In this document: positions 24,409 to 36,204 of the stretch, piece by piece | Numbering within the stretch: the first letter of the stretch is position 1 | Layout of the letters: each line of letters opens with the position of its first letter | NCBI GenBank assembly: GCA_022702705.1 | Contig: CM040426.1 | Span: forward strand, 77,895,877 to 77,959,876 | Direction of reading: 5' to 3' | Length of the DNA stretch: 64,000 nucleotides | From: Papilionanthe hookeriana x Papilionanthe teres | Taxonomy: Eukaryota > Streptophyta > Magnoliopsida > Asparagales > Orchidaceae | Program-made: the position numbers and the translations under genes | The notes under the pieces: model-generated | What the model was told of the DNA's origin: nothing | What the model saw: only the letters and a program-made list of their open reading frames with translations | Database searches by the model: none

Positions 24409-24630
24409 GACCTCGAAGGCTACGATGCCTCGAAGGCACGGTATACTCGAATACCTCGAGAGGCTACAAGTCTCGGAAGGCACGGATACACTCGAAGACC
24501 TCGAGAGGCTACGAGCCTCGAAGACACGGAGTACACTCAAAACCTCAGCAGACTACTGAGCCTCAAAGGTGCAGGTACACTCGAATACCTCGGAAGGCTA
24601 CGAGCCTCGGAAGATACGGTTCGAAGCTCC
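24409..24630 (+). repeat. 45-bp tandem repeat, about five copies
   Basis: Units start CCTCGAGAGGCTACRAG and end ACACTCGAA, with unit length 45 bp and moderate divergence. It lies downstream of the gypsy gag, a position where Tat/Ogre elements often carry tandem repeats. Open frames across it arise because 45 is a multiple of three. Confidence 0.8.
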
Positions 24631-24639
24631 TTTAAGGCA

Positions 24640-25575
24640 TAAGTCCGAGAGGGTACAATCTCGAAAAACATGAACCACAAAAGACTTTCGTTTGATTGAG
24701 AAGCCACAACAACCGTGGAAAACACAAAGAAATACATTGTCATCATCTACAAATCGCCACATCGGATGATTAAAAATGTTACAAATATCAACATATAATT
24801 GCACAAGGGCCACAACAAATCCGCTCATCTTCGAGTAGAGTCAACATCGCCTCCCCAAAACTCTAGTAGTTCTGATAATCATTGGGAGAGCACCGTATAT
24901 CGTCGTTACCACATAAGCAAGAAATTTTCCCCTGAAAGTGCGACGGGAAAAATACAACATTTTTTCATCACCTTTCTAACGTGCAAGAGTGGCACAGAAA
25001 TCTCCTCCAGAATACGCAACATCAAATACAGGATCTGCAACGCTCCGCCACAATGCGTCACCGCAATACATTGCCCCGCCTTGACGCCCCGCCGCAATGC
25101 GACATTCCGAGGCAACGCTTCGCTGAAACGGCACGCCGCAACGAGCCACAGCTACACGTCGTTGTATTAAGTCGCGCCACCGCCACATGTCGCTGCGTTG
25201 TGTCGCTCCGACACGCCGCCGCAACACTCTGCTGCAACGCGCCACCGCAACGCCCCGCCGCGTTGCCCCGTCGTGAGGCTTCGTCGCCCCAACGGTTTCC
25301 TGCAACACTTTGCCGGAACACTTTGCCGTAACGGTTTGCCGCAATAATTTTCTGCAACTCTGCACTGCAACTCTTCGCCGCAACTCTGCACCGCAACTCT
25401 TCACCGCAACTCTGCACCGGAACACTCTTCGCCGCAACTCTTCGCCGCAATACTTCGCCGCGACTCTTTGCTTCTCTGCAAATCTTCTCCGCAACACGTG
25501 ATGGTTTTCTTCTTCTCATCACTGTGATTTTTCCTCATCCATGTGCCTCTATTTATAGAGGTAAGATGAAACGAA
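24640..25575 (-). mobile_element. Candidate LTR of another family, minus orientation
   Basis: On the minus strand a CCTCTATAAATAGAGG promoter-like motif (25548-25563) is followed by about 500 bp of GC-rich repetitive DNA and then AT-rich DNA. This is the same architecture as LTR family X but with different sequence. Ends, primer site and partner were not found. Confidence 0.35.
25030..25500. repeat. Degenerate CCGCAACTCT-type tandem array
   Basis: Dozens of short phrases such as CGCCGCAAC, CTGCACCGCAAC and CTTCGCCGCAAC. They recur every 10-15 bp, clearest from 25340 to 25480. Long open frames on both strands here are composition artefacts with no domain. Confidence 0.75.
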
Positions 25576-25601
25576 AATATTTAAAAATAATAATAATAAT
25601 A

Positions 25602-25744
25602 ACTTTTCATTTCATATTCCTTTGATCTTTCAAATTTCACATTTATAATATGGAATTAATGGGGATCATGAAAGGAAAAACTTTTCATTTCATATTCTCT
25701 TGATTTTTCAAATTTCACATTTATAATATAAAATTAATTGGAAA
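25602..25744. repeat. 78-bp tandem duplication
   Basis: ACTTTTCATTTCATATTC starts at 25602 and again at 25680. The two units share CAAATTTCACATTTATAATA. Confidence 0.85.
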
Positions 25745-25839
25745 TTAAAAAAAAATTATATATGTACATAACAGTTTCTATAATTATATATATATATATA
25801 TATTAAAGAATGTTTAACTCCAAATGGTCTGTTCGGATT

Positions 25840-26100
25840 CAGCTTCACAATTTCAGGCCAATACATTTTCGGATTACTAATTAAGCCAGCCTATTCGGAT
25901 TCAGCTTCAAAGCTTCAAGCATGTTTCGACTTCTTCAACTGCAGGCCCGTTCGAATTCCTCCATTCAGGTGTGAACGGGCTCGTTCAAATTCCTCCATCA
26001 GTTCACACGGCCCTTTCGGGTCCGTTCGAATTCCTCCAGCCCGTTCGAACTCATCCAGATTCCCACAGCCCGAGAATACGGCCCGCTTCAATAGCCTACC
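25840..26100. repeat. Short-motif repeats (CGTTCGAATTCCTCCA)
   Basis: CGTTCGAATTCCTCCA and close variants occur at about 25947, 25982, 26024 and 26041. TTCGGATTCAGCTTCA occurs at 25834 and 25893. No gene is seen. Confidence 0.7.
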
Positions 26101-26139
26101 CGTTCCGACCTGCAAATTGTCCAACTGGGCCGACCCATG

Positions 26140-26453
26140 CTGTTCAAGCGTCTCGATTCGAGTATGGGCTTGCTAATGTCGGCATTCATTTGACCTTCCA
26201 ATGTGTCCGATAATCTTCTAAAAGTGGTTTAATGACTTGATCCGGAACTGATTCGACTTGGATTGGACTAGTTTTGATATCATTGGGTCCGTTTCATCGA
26301 GCCGGTCAGCTTTGATTATAAGTTTCGTTGAAATCGGAGCTCCGGAAGATTTTTATCAAGATTTGAATGTTTCGCTTCAAAAGATTGCATCGAGATTCGT
26401 GCCATGCTTCGAGATCCGTGCTTGATGATGAGAATTTGTTGGTGTCGTATCAA
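26140..26453 (-). repeat. LTR family X, copy D (5' part only)
   Basis: Reverse complement of the first third of copy A, sharing for example CTCGATGCAATCTTTTGA, ACATTCAAAT and GGTCAAA.GAATGCC. Its outer end at about 26453 abuts the RTE fragment, which suggests insertion into that LINE followed by loss of the rest. Confidence 0.7.
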
Positions 26454-28445
26454 TGTCTAAGTTATTGTGTGAGAAAAGTACAAACTAGACATAAAGGAAA
26501 ATTTTATAAGATGGTGGTGGGACCTGCAGTGCTTTATGGCATAGAACGTTGTGTTATGCCAAAACAATTTGGAAATGAAGAAATTCACATAACAAAAATC
26601 AAACACATAATATTTACATGGTTTAGCATTAAGGATTCGCCTCGCTTATTGGGAGGGAGATCCCGCTAGCACAGGATGGGGAGAAAGAAAAAAATAACTT
26701 AGTTTTACAACTTCTGCACCTCTCGCCACACCTCTCTCATGCACCCTAAGTCCTTTTTATAGATGATGATTAGGCATACAAGTAAATAAAATCAAAATAC
26801 CCAGTTACCCCGAATTACAATAAAAAAAAACATAAATACAATAATATCAATCTCATCTTTTACTTCCAGATAAGTGAGAGATGATCAAATGAGCTTCAAA
26901 CTCCAATTCGCTGCACCAAAATAGTTTTTTATGTAATCTCTCCTGAAAGGATCGATCCTCACATAGTTCTTCAAAACACCTGACCCGACAATCAATCATG
27001 AGCTTGAATGTTCACCAAAGTACTGCAGCATGTGAACTTCTAGACTGGTAGTGTCGTTGTGAGCACATCTGCTGGATACTCCTTTGTATCTATCTTCTTC
27101 AAATGAATCTTGTCATCATTAATCAAGTCTCGAACATGGTGATACCTCATAGCAGTGTGCTTGGTACGAGCATGATGAACTAGATTTGTGGCTAAAAATA
27201 TTACACTCTGACTGTCACACAACACCGTCAGTTACTCCTGATTAACTCTTAACTCATCCAATAGGCCCTGCATCCATATTGTTAACTTCATCTCTTTCAT
27301 GATTGTCATATACTAAACCTCCGTAGTAAACAAAGCAACAGTATATGAAGGACAGACCTCCAACTCACTAGACCTTTTGTCAATGTGAATAAATAGCCAA
27401 CCGGAGATCTCTGCTTATCCATATGACCTGCATCGTCTAAGTCAATGTATCCTACAAACAAATTTGCAATAGATATCTACCTCCCAAACACCAAACCAAT
27501 ATTAAATATATCTTCCAGATACCTCAAAACATTCTTTACAGCCTGCCAATGTTTTCTTCCTAAATCATGCATCAAACTGCGCACAACACCAACTGCTTGT
27601 GCAATACTTTGTTTAGTATAAATTATGACATACATTTGAATGCCCACAACACTGACAGAAGAAACTGATTGCATGTCTTTCTTTTGCTGATCAAATCAAA
27701 TTTAGGACACTGATCTAAACTCAACTGAAAGTGAGATGCAATGGGTAGACCACCGTCTTGATCAAATCATCAACCCCAAAATTCTTCAGTATATTCCTTT
27801 ACATAAGCTTCTTGTGAAAGCTAAACCTTTCCAACTGTCATGTTTCTAAGAATCCTTATGTCGAGTTCTGCGAGCTTCACCCAACCCTCAATTTCGAATT
27901 ATTTGGACAGTTGATTGTTCATCCTATCAACCTCAATCTAGCTAAATCCCTTTTATAGAGGAGGATTAGGGCATACTAGCAAATAAAGCCAAAAGACCAA
28001 ATTATCTCTGATTACAAAAAAACTATAAATACAACATGTGGCCTATAAAAGAAAGTATAAAACTAAGTTAAGTGTTGGTAAGATGAGAATGCTTACGTGG
28101 ATGAGTAGCTTTACACTTAGATACAAAATGTGAAACCAATTTATTTGTGAAAGGATTGGTGTAGTTCCACTGACAGACAAAATTAGAGATAGTCGTCTTA
28201 GATGGTTTAGTCACTTTAAACGTTGACCTTCTGATGATCATGTTAGAGGAGTAGATATTTTAACTTGACTTATATTTTAAGAAAGTTAGAGATAGACCTC
28301 AAAAGTCCTGAGCATATTGTATAAAAAATGATCTTAATTTATTTGAATTATGAAAATATGACACTCAATAGGATACAATGGAGATAAGGGATTCATGTAG
28401 CCAACCTACTTAGTGGGATAAAGGTCTGCTGCTGTTGTAATCTGA
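26454..28445 (+). mobile_element. RTE-type LINE, split by Copia-2
   Basis: Left part (26454-26545): SLSYCVRKVQTRHKGKFYKM and VVGPAVLYG. Right part (about 28083-28445): RMLTWMSSFTLRYKM, then ERIGVVPLTDKIRDSRLRWF. It then ends in the typical RTE 3' end with GGGATAAAGGTCTGCTGCTGTTGT. Together they fit the thumb and C-terminal region of one plant RTE copy, truncated on the left and interrupted by a copia element. Stops occur throughout. The 3' end lies about 190 bp before the start codon of the peptide transporter. Confidence 0.7.
26550..28075 (-). mobile_element. Copia-2: deleted Ty1/copia remnant
   Basis: LTR-like copies at about 26742-26838 and 27943-28037 share TCC.TTTTATAGA.GA.GATTAGG and a following A-rich tract. 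Between them, on the minus strand, is the last part of pol with QSIAQAVGVVRSLMHDLGRK, RYLEDIFNIGLVFGR, and the RNase H segment CDSQSVIFLATNLVHHARTK and IDTKEYPADVL. Gag, integrase and most of the reverse transcriptase are missing, and frames are broken. The exact outer ends are uncertain. Confidence 0.72.
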
Positions 28446-28635
28446 TTCCGATTTCTTGATTTAAGTGATTAGTGAACTGATCGGTTTAGTTCTTTTCATA
28501 TAATTGGTTCAATATTTTGTCAATTATGGTTAGTAGAAATTTCATCGTACTTATTGGCCACTGATAGCTTTCCTCAGTTGTGGGTTTCATTAAACCAGAT
28601 CAGTAACAGACGAAATCTGAGCTATCAAAATCTCG

Positions 28636-31518
28636 ATGGAGGTCAAAGATTATTATACAAAAGATGGTACAACTGACATCCATGGCAATCCTGCTGATAG
28701 GAAGAAAACTGGCAACTGGAGGGCTTGCCCTTATATTCTCGGTATTAATTTCATCTTTTCCAATTGATTAGTTACAGTAGTTCTAATTCCTCTTAGGTTT
28801 TCTTTTTTCTAATCCACTCTTCCATCAACAGCAAACGAATGCTGTGAAAGACTGGCATATTATGGAATGAGTACCAATCTGGTAAACTACATGAAATTTC
28901 GTCTCCACGAAGGCAATGCTACGGCATCAAAGAATGTCAATAACTGGTCTGGAACATGCTACATCATGCCGCTCCTTGGGGCTTTCATTGCCGATGCCTA
29001 TTGGGGTAGATATTGGACAATTGCGGTATTCATGATCATATATATCATTGTAAGTAGTTTGTTCTGCAATTTGATCATTTTATATAGTAAAATTACACAC
29101 AAGCAACTCAATTCTTATTGTTTACATATCTAACGCTTAAATTTTATATACATATCACTATAGGCGTATTAAACTTTTTAGTAGTTAAAATAATGATATT
29201 TTTCATATGATATGAAAGATTTTGGTGGTAAAAATGCAAAAATTAAAGTTTATGTGTTAGACATGTAAATACAAAAGAATTGGGTAGCTGCGCATGCATA
29301 CAACTTGAATCTTTAATATCCTATCAAAAATATCATCACTACTAACTTTTTAAAAGTGAAGCATACCTTCATTCATAAGTTCAAGACACCGCAGCGTTAA
29401 AAATTGTAAATATTAGAAGTTCTTAGATATGCAAATACAAAGGAATTGTGTGGAATGTATGTATGTAAATCTTTCTAATATATTTATTAATCTTAACTAG
29501 AATTTGAATTAATCTAGTTCTTGTTGTAGGGCTTGATTCTTCTGACCATGACAGCATCTGTGAAAGGACTGAAACCATTGTGTCATGATGGTATATGTGA
29601 CCCAACTACCGGACAAATTGCAGCAGTTTTCGTTGCCTTGTACCTGATTGCCCTTGGAACAGGAGGTATAAAGCCCTGTGTCTCTTCCTTCGGGGCAGAT
29701 CAGTTCGATGAATCTGATGAGTCTGAGAAGCGAAGCAAGACCTCATTCTTCAATTGGTTCTACTTCTCTATAAACATTGGGGCGCTCGTTGCTGCCTCTG
29801 CATTGGTTTATATACAGACACATGTGGGCTGGGGATGGGGGTTCGGGATTCCGGCAGTGGCGATGGCCATTGCTGTCGTTAGCTTCTTCGTTGGTTCACC
29901 CTTGTATAGACACCAGAAACCTGGAGGCAGCCCGCTTACGAGAATTGCTCAGGTTCTTGTTGCATCAGTTAGGAAATCTGGTGTGAAGGTTCCATCAGAT
30001 AAATCTTTGTTGTACGAGGTTTCTGATAAAGAATCTGCTATCGAAGGTAGCCGCAAGCTTGAGCACACGGAATTACTGAAGTAAGTGCGATAAAGATTAG
30101 GAGCATTTACATATATAGCACACAATTCTCATGCATTTACATGTCTAACACCTAAACTTTCATAAAGTTTAACCTTTTTGCTTTGATATAACTTTTGTTG
30201 TTTGTATGTTGAATCCATCGATTAAATTTTATGAATTATGAATGATATTGACAGTTGATTATTTGTGCTGAATCTGAGTTTTTTTATCTTCTGTTATTCT
30301 TAATCTTCTGACATATCTAATACTAAAAACAAAAGGAATCATTCTTTTAAAAATTATGATAAAAATTTTTCATAGGCTATATATCTATTGTCACACTATT
30401 AGAAATGAATTGAAGATGAGAGTATTGATTGTAAATACTGTAACTTCAATTGTAAATACTGTTAATTTGATTGATCAAAGAAACTTATATTTTTATAGTT
30501 ATCTGTGTGATTCAGCACAGTTGAAATCTATCAAATTTGCCAAAAAATTCCTTACCTATTATTTTTCTTTTTTTCTACTACTTTCTATGCACATCACACA
30601 GTTAAGCCAAAATTGTAAGATTTTTGTAGCATATGTACACAATTGTGCATCTCTACAACCTAATTGCCTCAAAATCGAACCAGGTTCTTTGATAAAGCCA
30701 CCGTGGAGACGCAGGAGGACAAAACGAAGGTCCCCATAAATCCATGGAAGCTCTGCACAGTCACCCAAGTCGAAGAACTCAAGAGCGTTGTTCGACTCCT
30801 TCCCATATGGGCCACCGGCATCATCTTCTCCACAGTCTACAGCCAAATGGGCACCATGTTCGTTCTCCAAGGAAACACACTCGACCCTCACATCGGCCCC
30901 AACTTCGAGATCCCCTCGGCTTCCCTCTCCATCTTCGACACCATCAGCGTCATTGTCTGGGTTCCAATCTACGACCGCATTGTCGTTCCATTGGTGCGCA
31001 GAATCACAGGCAATCCTCGCGGCTTCACGCAGCTGACTCGCATGGGTATCGGACTCTTCGTCTCCATCTTCTCCATGGTAGCCGCTGGTCTTCTCGAGGT
31101 CGTGAGGCTCCGAATCATAGCGAGGCATAACTTGTATGACTACACAGGCTTCCTTCCCATGTCCATATTCTGGCAAGTTCCTCAGTACTTCATCATCGGA
31201 GCTGCTGAAGTCTTCACCTTTATTGGGCAACTGGAATTTTTTTATGATCAGGCGCCTGATGCCATGAGGAGCATGTGCTCTGCGCTCTCGCTTACAACGG
31301 TTGCTTTGGGGAACTACCTGAGTTCTCTTCTGGTTACTATTGTGACTTCAATCTCCACCAGGAACGGGAAGGTTGGATGGATTCCAGATAATTTGAACCG
31401 GGGACATCTTGATTATTTTTTCTGGCTTTTGGCTATATTGAGCGTATTGAATTTACTGGTTTACCTTTTGATAGCCAAGTTTTATACGTATAAGAGGCCG
31501 GTACAGGTTGAAGCTTGA
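28636..31518 (+). CDS. NPF8: NRT1/PTR-family peptide transporter, NPF8 type (PTR2/PTR5-like), complete
   Basis: Proton-coupled di/tripeptide transporter of the plasma or vacuolar membrane, MFS fold with about 12 membrane helices. Exons 28636-28741, 28832-29049, 29530-30080 and 30684-31518 join with GT..AG introns (90, 480 and 603 bp) into 569 codons plus TGA. Arabidopsis PTR2 is of similar length. An in-frame TGA lies 18 bp before the ATG, supporting this start. Seen: the ExxER proton-coupling motif E38-C-C-E41-R42 in [57 protein letters not shown] (151-168, with K156), [22 protein letters not shown] (314-325), [17 protein letters not shown] and [11 protein letters not shown] (478-488). All key motifs are intact. 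Introns 2 and 3 hold foldback repeats. Substrate is inferred from the NPF8 clade; the exact orthologue is unsure. Confidence 0.96.
29088..29305. repeat. Foldback repeat family copy 2 (NPF8 intron 2)
   Basis: Left arm has CAATTCTTATTGTTTACATA then TCTAACGCTTAAATTTTA. Right arm has AAAGTTTATGTGTTAGACAT then GTAAATACAAAAGAATTG. The arms are imperfect inverted complements about 145 bp apart. A further half copy lies at 29399-29470 in the same intron. Confidence 0.6.
30103..30180. repeat. Foldback repeat family copy 3, left half (NPF8 intron 3)
   Basis: CATTTACATATATAGCACAC, AATTCTCATGCATTTACATG and TCTAACACCTAAACTTTCAT: a near-consensus left arm. No right arm is evident nearby. Confidence 0.55.
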
Positions 31519-32001
31519 TGTTCCTGCTTGTGTTAGAGGAAGATGTAGACGAACAGAGTAAAGAGATACTTGTGCCATAAATATCAGTTAAGTTGGTGTT
31601 GCAGAGTTTGGTTTTAGATTGCTGAGTTGATCAGCCTTTGTTAGCTTCTGCATCATTAGCTTTGTGCAACTTAAGATTAGTATTTGGTAACTAAGTTTAC
31701 AGTTTATTTTGCAAGAAAATGCTTAGGATTGGTTTCTTACTTGTGATTATGCGGTTGATTATTTCTATGAGGTGGGCCTCAGTAATGATTATAATGTCTC
31801 AATTATGATCTGGTGGTCATGGCTTTTTTTCTTTTTTTTTTTCCTTTTTTCACGGAAAAAATTAGTCTCCACAAATGTAACGGCGAGATGGCTTGGCTAT
31901 GCATGTGACCTCTAATTCGAGAAGGAATTCCAAGATTCAGGATTGGAGGAGAAGAAGAGAAGATCCACTGATGCTTCGAAAGAGAGTAGAAGATTTGGTG
32001 T
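31519..32001. other. 3' flank of NPF8
   Basis: AT-rich, T-rich after 31800. Probably contains the 3' UTR and polyadenylation region (no AATAAA seen; T-rich and TGTA-containing elements near 31690-31720). No other gene is seen. Confidence 0.4.
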
Positions 32002-32010
32002 TAGAGAGGG

Positions 32011-32381
32011 GGAAAATTATTCCATACGGACAAGGTACATAGCGCTGTAAAATAACCAGTGAAGTGAATAGCATGCGAAGTTGTGTATTTTGTGATTATT
32101 AGGAGGTTATTAAGAGGTTATTATTATTAATTTCAAAAATCTCCCAATAACCTCCAAATAACACTCCAATAACCTCTGCGGTTTCACTTTTATTTTTTTT
32201 ATTTGTTATTCGGGGTTTTGTGAGGTTATTGGGGTATTAACTCAAATAATGTTGCAATAATTTTTCAATAACCTCCACAGTTCCATTTTGATGTTATTCA
32301 TAGGGTTATTATGGGTTATTCGTTGGTTATTTGCGGAGAACGTACACAGTGCTGCGTGTGGTTCGTATGGGATAATTTTCC
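32011..32381. mobile_element. MULE-like MITE (371 bp) with 9-bp target duplication
   Basis: Terminal inverted repeats GGAAAATTATTCCATACG (32011-32028) and its near complement CGTATGGGATAATTTTCC (32364-32381). Flanks TAGAGAGGG (32002-32010) and TGGAGAGGG (32382-32390) are a 9-bp duplication with one mismatch, as made by Mutator-type transposases. The interior repeats GGTTATT and CCAATAACCTCCAAATAAC phrases in both orientations and has no ORF. Confidence 0.85.
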
Positions 32382-32390
32382 TGGAGAGGG

Positions 32391-33428
32391 AGGGCCCAGT
32401 GGTGGAATCAGAGGATGGTTGGGGATATCACTTGTCATCTATAAAATTTTGCCAAACTCTTTAATATCATAGAATATAATATATTAAAGAAATAGGCGTC
32501 ACTAAATTTCACAAATAATAATTTTTAAATTTTAAATAGATGAAAATTTTCAACTTAAAAACTTGCTGCCTATTGATTATTTATTTCACGAAAAAATTTT
32601 ACATCCAGATTCCAGAAGCAAGTGACAACTTACCACATGACAAGTTGACCCCACATCTCTTTTAAATCACCCCTAACCATTGTATTAAAGTGAGGCCCAT
32701 TTACAAAGTGGCAAATTTTTACTGATCTCCGGACGCAACCGAAGTCAGAATGTAAAATTTTAATACCACGGTTCTCTTAAAAGTTAGGAGGGGATGAAAA
32801 TATCATTATTATCCTTTCATAAATAACCTAAATAAAGCACAAGACAAGTTCTATATTGGAGAGGGGTTTTTCATAATTTTTTTTAAACGAAATAAGAGGA
32901 GAATTTTCATATCTTAAGCCTATGCCTATACGTACTAAATCTATTAAAATATATTGTGTTGTTCCTATGATCTTAATACTCAATGGTCTATAATGATTTT
33001 GCATCACATCCTACATATTTTTGTAGGTGTGTTTTATTCTCATATTCGGCTCTCTCTCAAATTACTTATCCTTCTTTATGAGTAAGCTCAAAAAATACAA
33101 AAAAATTATTTATGTCAAAGTTAAGATGATAGCTTATGAAGTAGAAAATTATTTATATTATATTATTGGGGAATAGAACTTAAAAAAAAGTTTATTTGAA
33201 AAGGTTTATGTAAAAATCTTATAGCTTTAATTATTTTTTCGGTTTTAATCTAGTACCAGGCCATGATAATATAAAATATCTTTTTTTATTTTTAATATTG
33301 AGAGTTGATGCATACGCAATATTTAAAAAAGTATTTACATACATACCACACTATTCTTATGTATTTACACATATAACAAGTTAACTCACATATTTACAAA
33401 CACAGTCCAAATCTTTAATATCAACTGT
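32391..33428. other. Intergenic, no gene seen
   Basis: AT-rich. Bases 33333-33425 carry a diverged left arm of the foldback family (TATTTACATACATACCACAC, ATTCTTATGTATTTACACAT). Confidence 0.4.
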
Positions 33429-33500
33429 TGCTAGGGGTGTAAACGAACCAAACACGAACAAACATTGCTAGTATTCGTGTTCGAAATGTTCGAACAGATA
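33429..33500. mobile_element. hAT-like non-autonomous element end, copy 2
   Basis: CTAGGGGTGTAAACGAACCA and following CGTGTTCGAAATGTTCGAAC match the copy at 8905. The remainder is lost or interrupted by a T/A-rich tract at 33512. Confidence 0.45.
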
Positions 33501-33511
33501 ACTGTTGCCTA

Positions 33512-35285
33512 TTTTTTTTTTTAAAAAAAAATACACTTTTTTATTGCATAAATCATGATAGTTACTACAATAGCAAGCTTTTGGTTCGTTTAGGTGAGCA
33601 AACTGTGCGCTGTCTTCCAATATGGGTTAACGGGTTTGGGTTGGACTGACACAACAAACTTATTAATTGCACTTGGGTGTAAGGAGATCTGTTATGGACT
33701 TGTAAAATTTTTAGTGTATAGTCTATCTTATTTAATTTAATTGTAATTAGAGTTCTGCAATACCTTAAAATATTTGTCAACATTATACCAGATTTTTCCA
33801 TGGCAAGTTCTGCAATATCTTAACATATGAGTTTGTTGAATGAGATATGAATGAATGTTATTTATATTATTCTCTCTTCATTGGATTACTACAATATAAA
33901 AGTATAATTTTTAATACATCATCTTTAGATAACTCATTTTATTATTTTAATATATTTTTTTAAAAGTTTTAAGTTTTTAAATAAAATGAATACTAGAGAA
34001 GATAATGTGTACAAAAGAAGAGAACAACTAAAAACTAAAAACCTCTATTTTTAATTTAATAACTTTATTTAATGACTCTTTCATGAATATTTAAATATTA
34101 AATTATTAATGATGAAAATAAAAAATTTAATTCTAACATTATGACCGTCTCCGCCTTGATTAATTTCAAGCCCCAAATCTTGTCCTGATAAATTGCAATC
34201 ACAAGAGAAAACTTTCAAATAAAATGGAATTAAGGAGATGAGTATTTAATAACATTTCACACATACTGAATGATTTTGATTGATGAGAGAGATGAAACCA
34301 TTGATCTAATTGTAATTTACATGTATGTTGCTAATTTTAAATTGAATTGTAATAATTTTGAGATAGCCAATATAAAAGGGTATTAGCATAAACATATCCA
34401 CACGAAAAAAACAAGGAAGTTAAATATGATGTTTCCCTAAATCCATTTTCTTCTCCATCATGACCTAAATCCCAAATTTGTTAAATCCGATCGATAGGTG
34501 AATTTAACGAATTTGAAGAAGATCTCATGGCAACGTCGCATAAGAAAAGAGATGCAATCACGAAACATTGCGAACAAATTCAATTAGATTTAAATCTTAT
34601 CAAATATTATTTTGGATTTAACGTATCTGGATTTGATTAAGCTGAATTTATAAGATTTGCTAAATTTTATTTAGCCCTCTTTTTTTTTATAGAACATTAC
34701 TATTTATTTCCAAATCAATAAAATTATACAATTCAAATAAACGAAAGCTAAACTATAGCTTAATACAACATAAGCACATAGTAATCGAACAGGTAAGAAA
34801 ATAATTAAGGGGAAAAAACAATTGGCAATTCACTAAACAAGTCTCTAGAATTGAACCTAAATGCATTCAAACGCTTGCTTGAAAATGAACTCTAGATTCA
34901 AAGCCAGTCACTTCAAAAACTCAACGAACTATTGAAAATATACTATAAATTCTAAATAAATACCAAATTATACGAAAATTAAAAACAAAAAAAAAAAAAC
35001 AAAAAAAAAAACAAAAAAAAACAAAAATCACCCTTAGATGCGCATCATTGAAACCCTTTTACTTTCTACTAAATCAATCCAATTCAAGTAAATTCATATA
35101 ATCATCCAAAACATCATGCTTGACTAGATGGGAGTAACTGCACCATGCAATCAGCATGATAATCAAAGAAGGAATTTAATCCCATATCATAAGTAAACAA
35201 AAAAGAAAAAGAAAAAGTGAGTGCTTGAATCCCACACATTGAAATTCTTTAATTTATTTCCAACAAATATGTTACACATTCAAAC
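33512..35285. other. AT-rich intergenic with A-rich tract, no gene seen
   Basis: Contains an A-rich run punctuated by single C's at about 34986-35030. Nothing coding is visible. Confidence 0.4.
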
Positions 35286-35289
35286 AAAG

Positions 35290-35572
35290 GGGTTTTACAT
35301 TCTTCTCACATAATTCTTAAGAAATTATATATCTACCACCAATTCTATAATATTTGTTTATATATATAACTCCTATATCTTTAAGGTCATATAAAAAATA
35401 TCACTATATATTTTTTATAAAACCTAATATAACTTTTCATACATATGTTTTAATAAGATTATAATGCTGAAGTGCTATTTAACAAAATACTAAAGTTAGA
35501 TATAGATGCATAAATGCATAAGAATTATGTGATCTATGTGTAAATCCACCTTAAAAGAAATATGAAGAACAC
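35290..35572. repeat. Foldback repeat family copy 5
   Basis: Right arm AAAGTTAGATATAGATGCAT, AAATGCATAAGAATTATGTG and ATCTATGTGTAAATCC pairs loosely with a more diverged left arm at 35290-35340 (TCTCACATAATTCTTA). Confidence 0.45.
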
Positions 35573-36204
35573 TTAAAACCCAAAACAAACATCCCGAATA
35601 GCAACATCATCTCAGCTGAGATAGATAATAGAAATATGTGCCACATAACTTGTTAACAAAATCAAGTGAATTAAATACGGCTGGCATATCATAACCCCTA
35701 TAAAGAAAGCCACTTGGCTGCAATTCTCATATAATTCCATGCTTTGATTTGTTATTTGTGTGACCAAATTCAAATTTTGACAAGCTTGCAGAACTATAAA
35801 AATAGTATAAATCAATTTCGATGAAAAAACCTCTAAATGATTGCTGTTAAAGCAGGGCTAAAGCTTCCGAAGCACAAGAACACAAAAATCAACACCATAA
35901 TCATAATGTACAAATTGAAGACAAATACCTCATCCATCAGATGATTTCAGATGCAAAAGTAGGAACAAAATGATGATTTTTCCAACATGATAACTTTAAA
36001 GAAGCGGTCAAAAATAGATTTGTAAAAAATATAATTCAAGAGAAACAAATATGCAAAAGACGAATTTTACAAAATGTTGAGCATTTTAATTGGTAGGCAT
36101 TAAGCAGGACTTAACATTTGAAGGGCTTAAGAAACCAAGCTCAACAAAAGCAGCAGGGAAAAAAATCCTTTACACCAATCCAGAACTACAATGGAGGGCT
36201 CACC

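Noticed and set aside
24409..24630. CRISPR-like array
   Set aside because: Units are directly adjacent 45-bp tandem repeats without unique spacers, in plant nuclear DNA.
24976..25522. Open frames of 154-173 codons on the minus strand
   Set aside because: They translate a short-period CGCCGCAAC repeat and have no domain; several frames are open at once.
30559..31230. 223-codon minus-strand open frame
   Set aside because: It is the antisense of NPF8 exon 4, whose plus strand encodes a clear transporter sequence.
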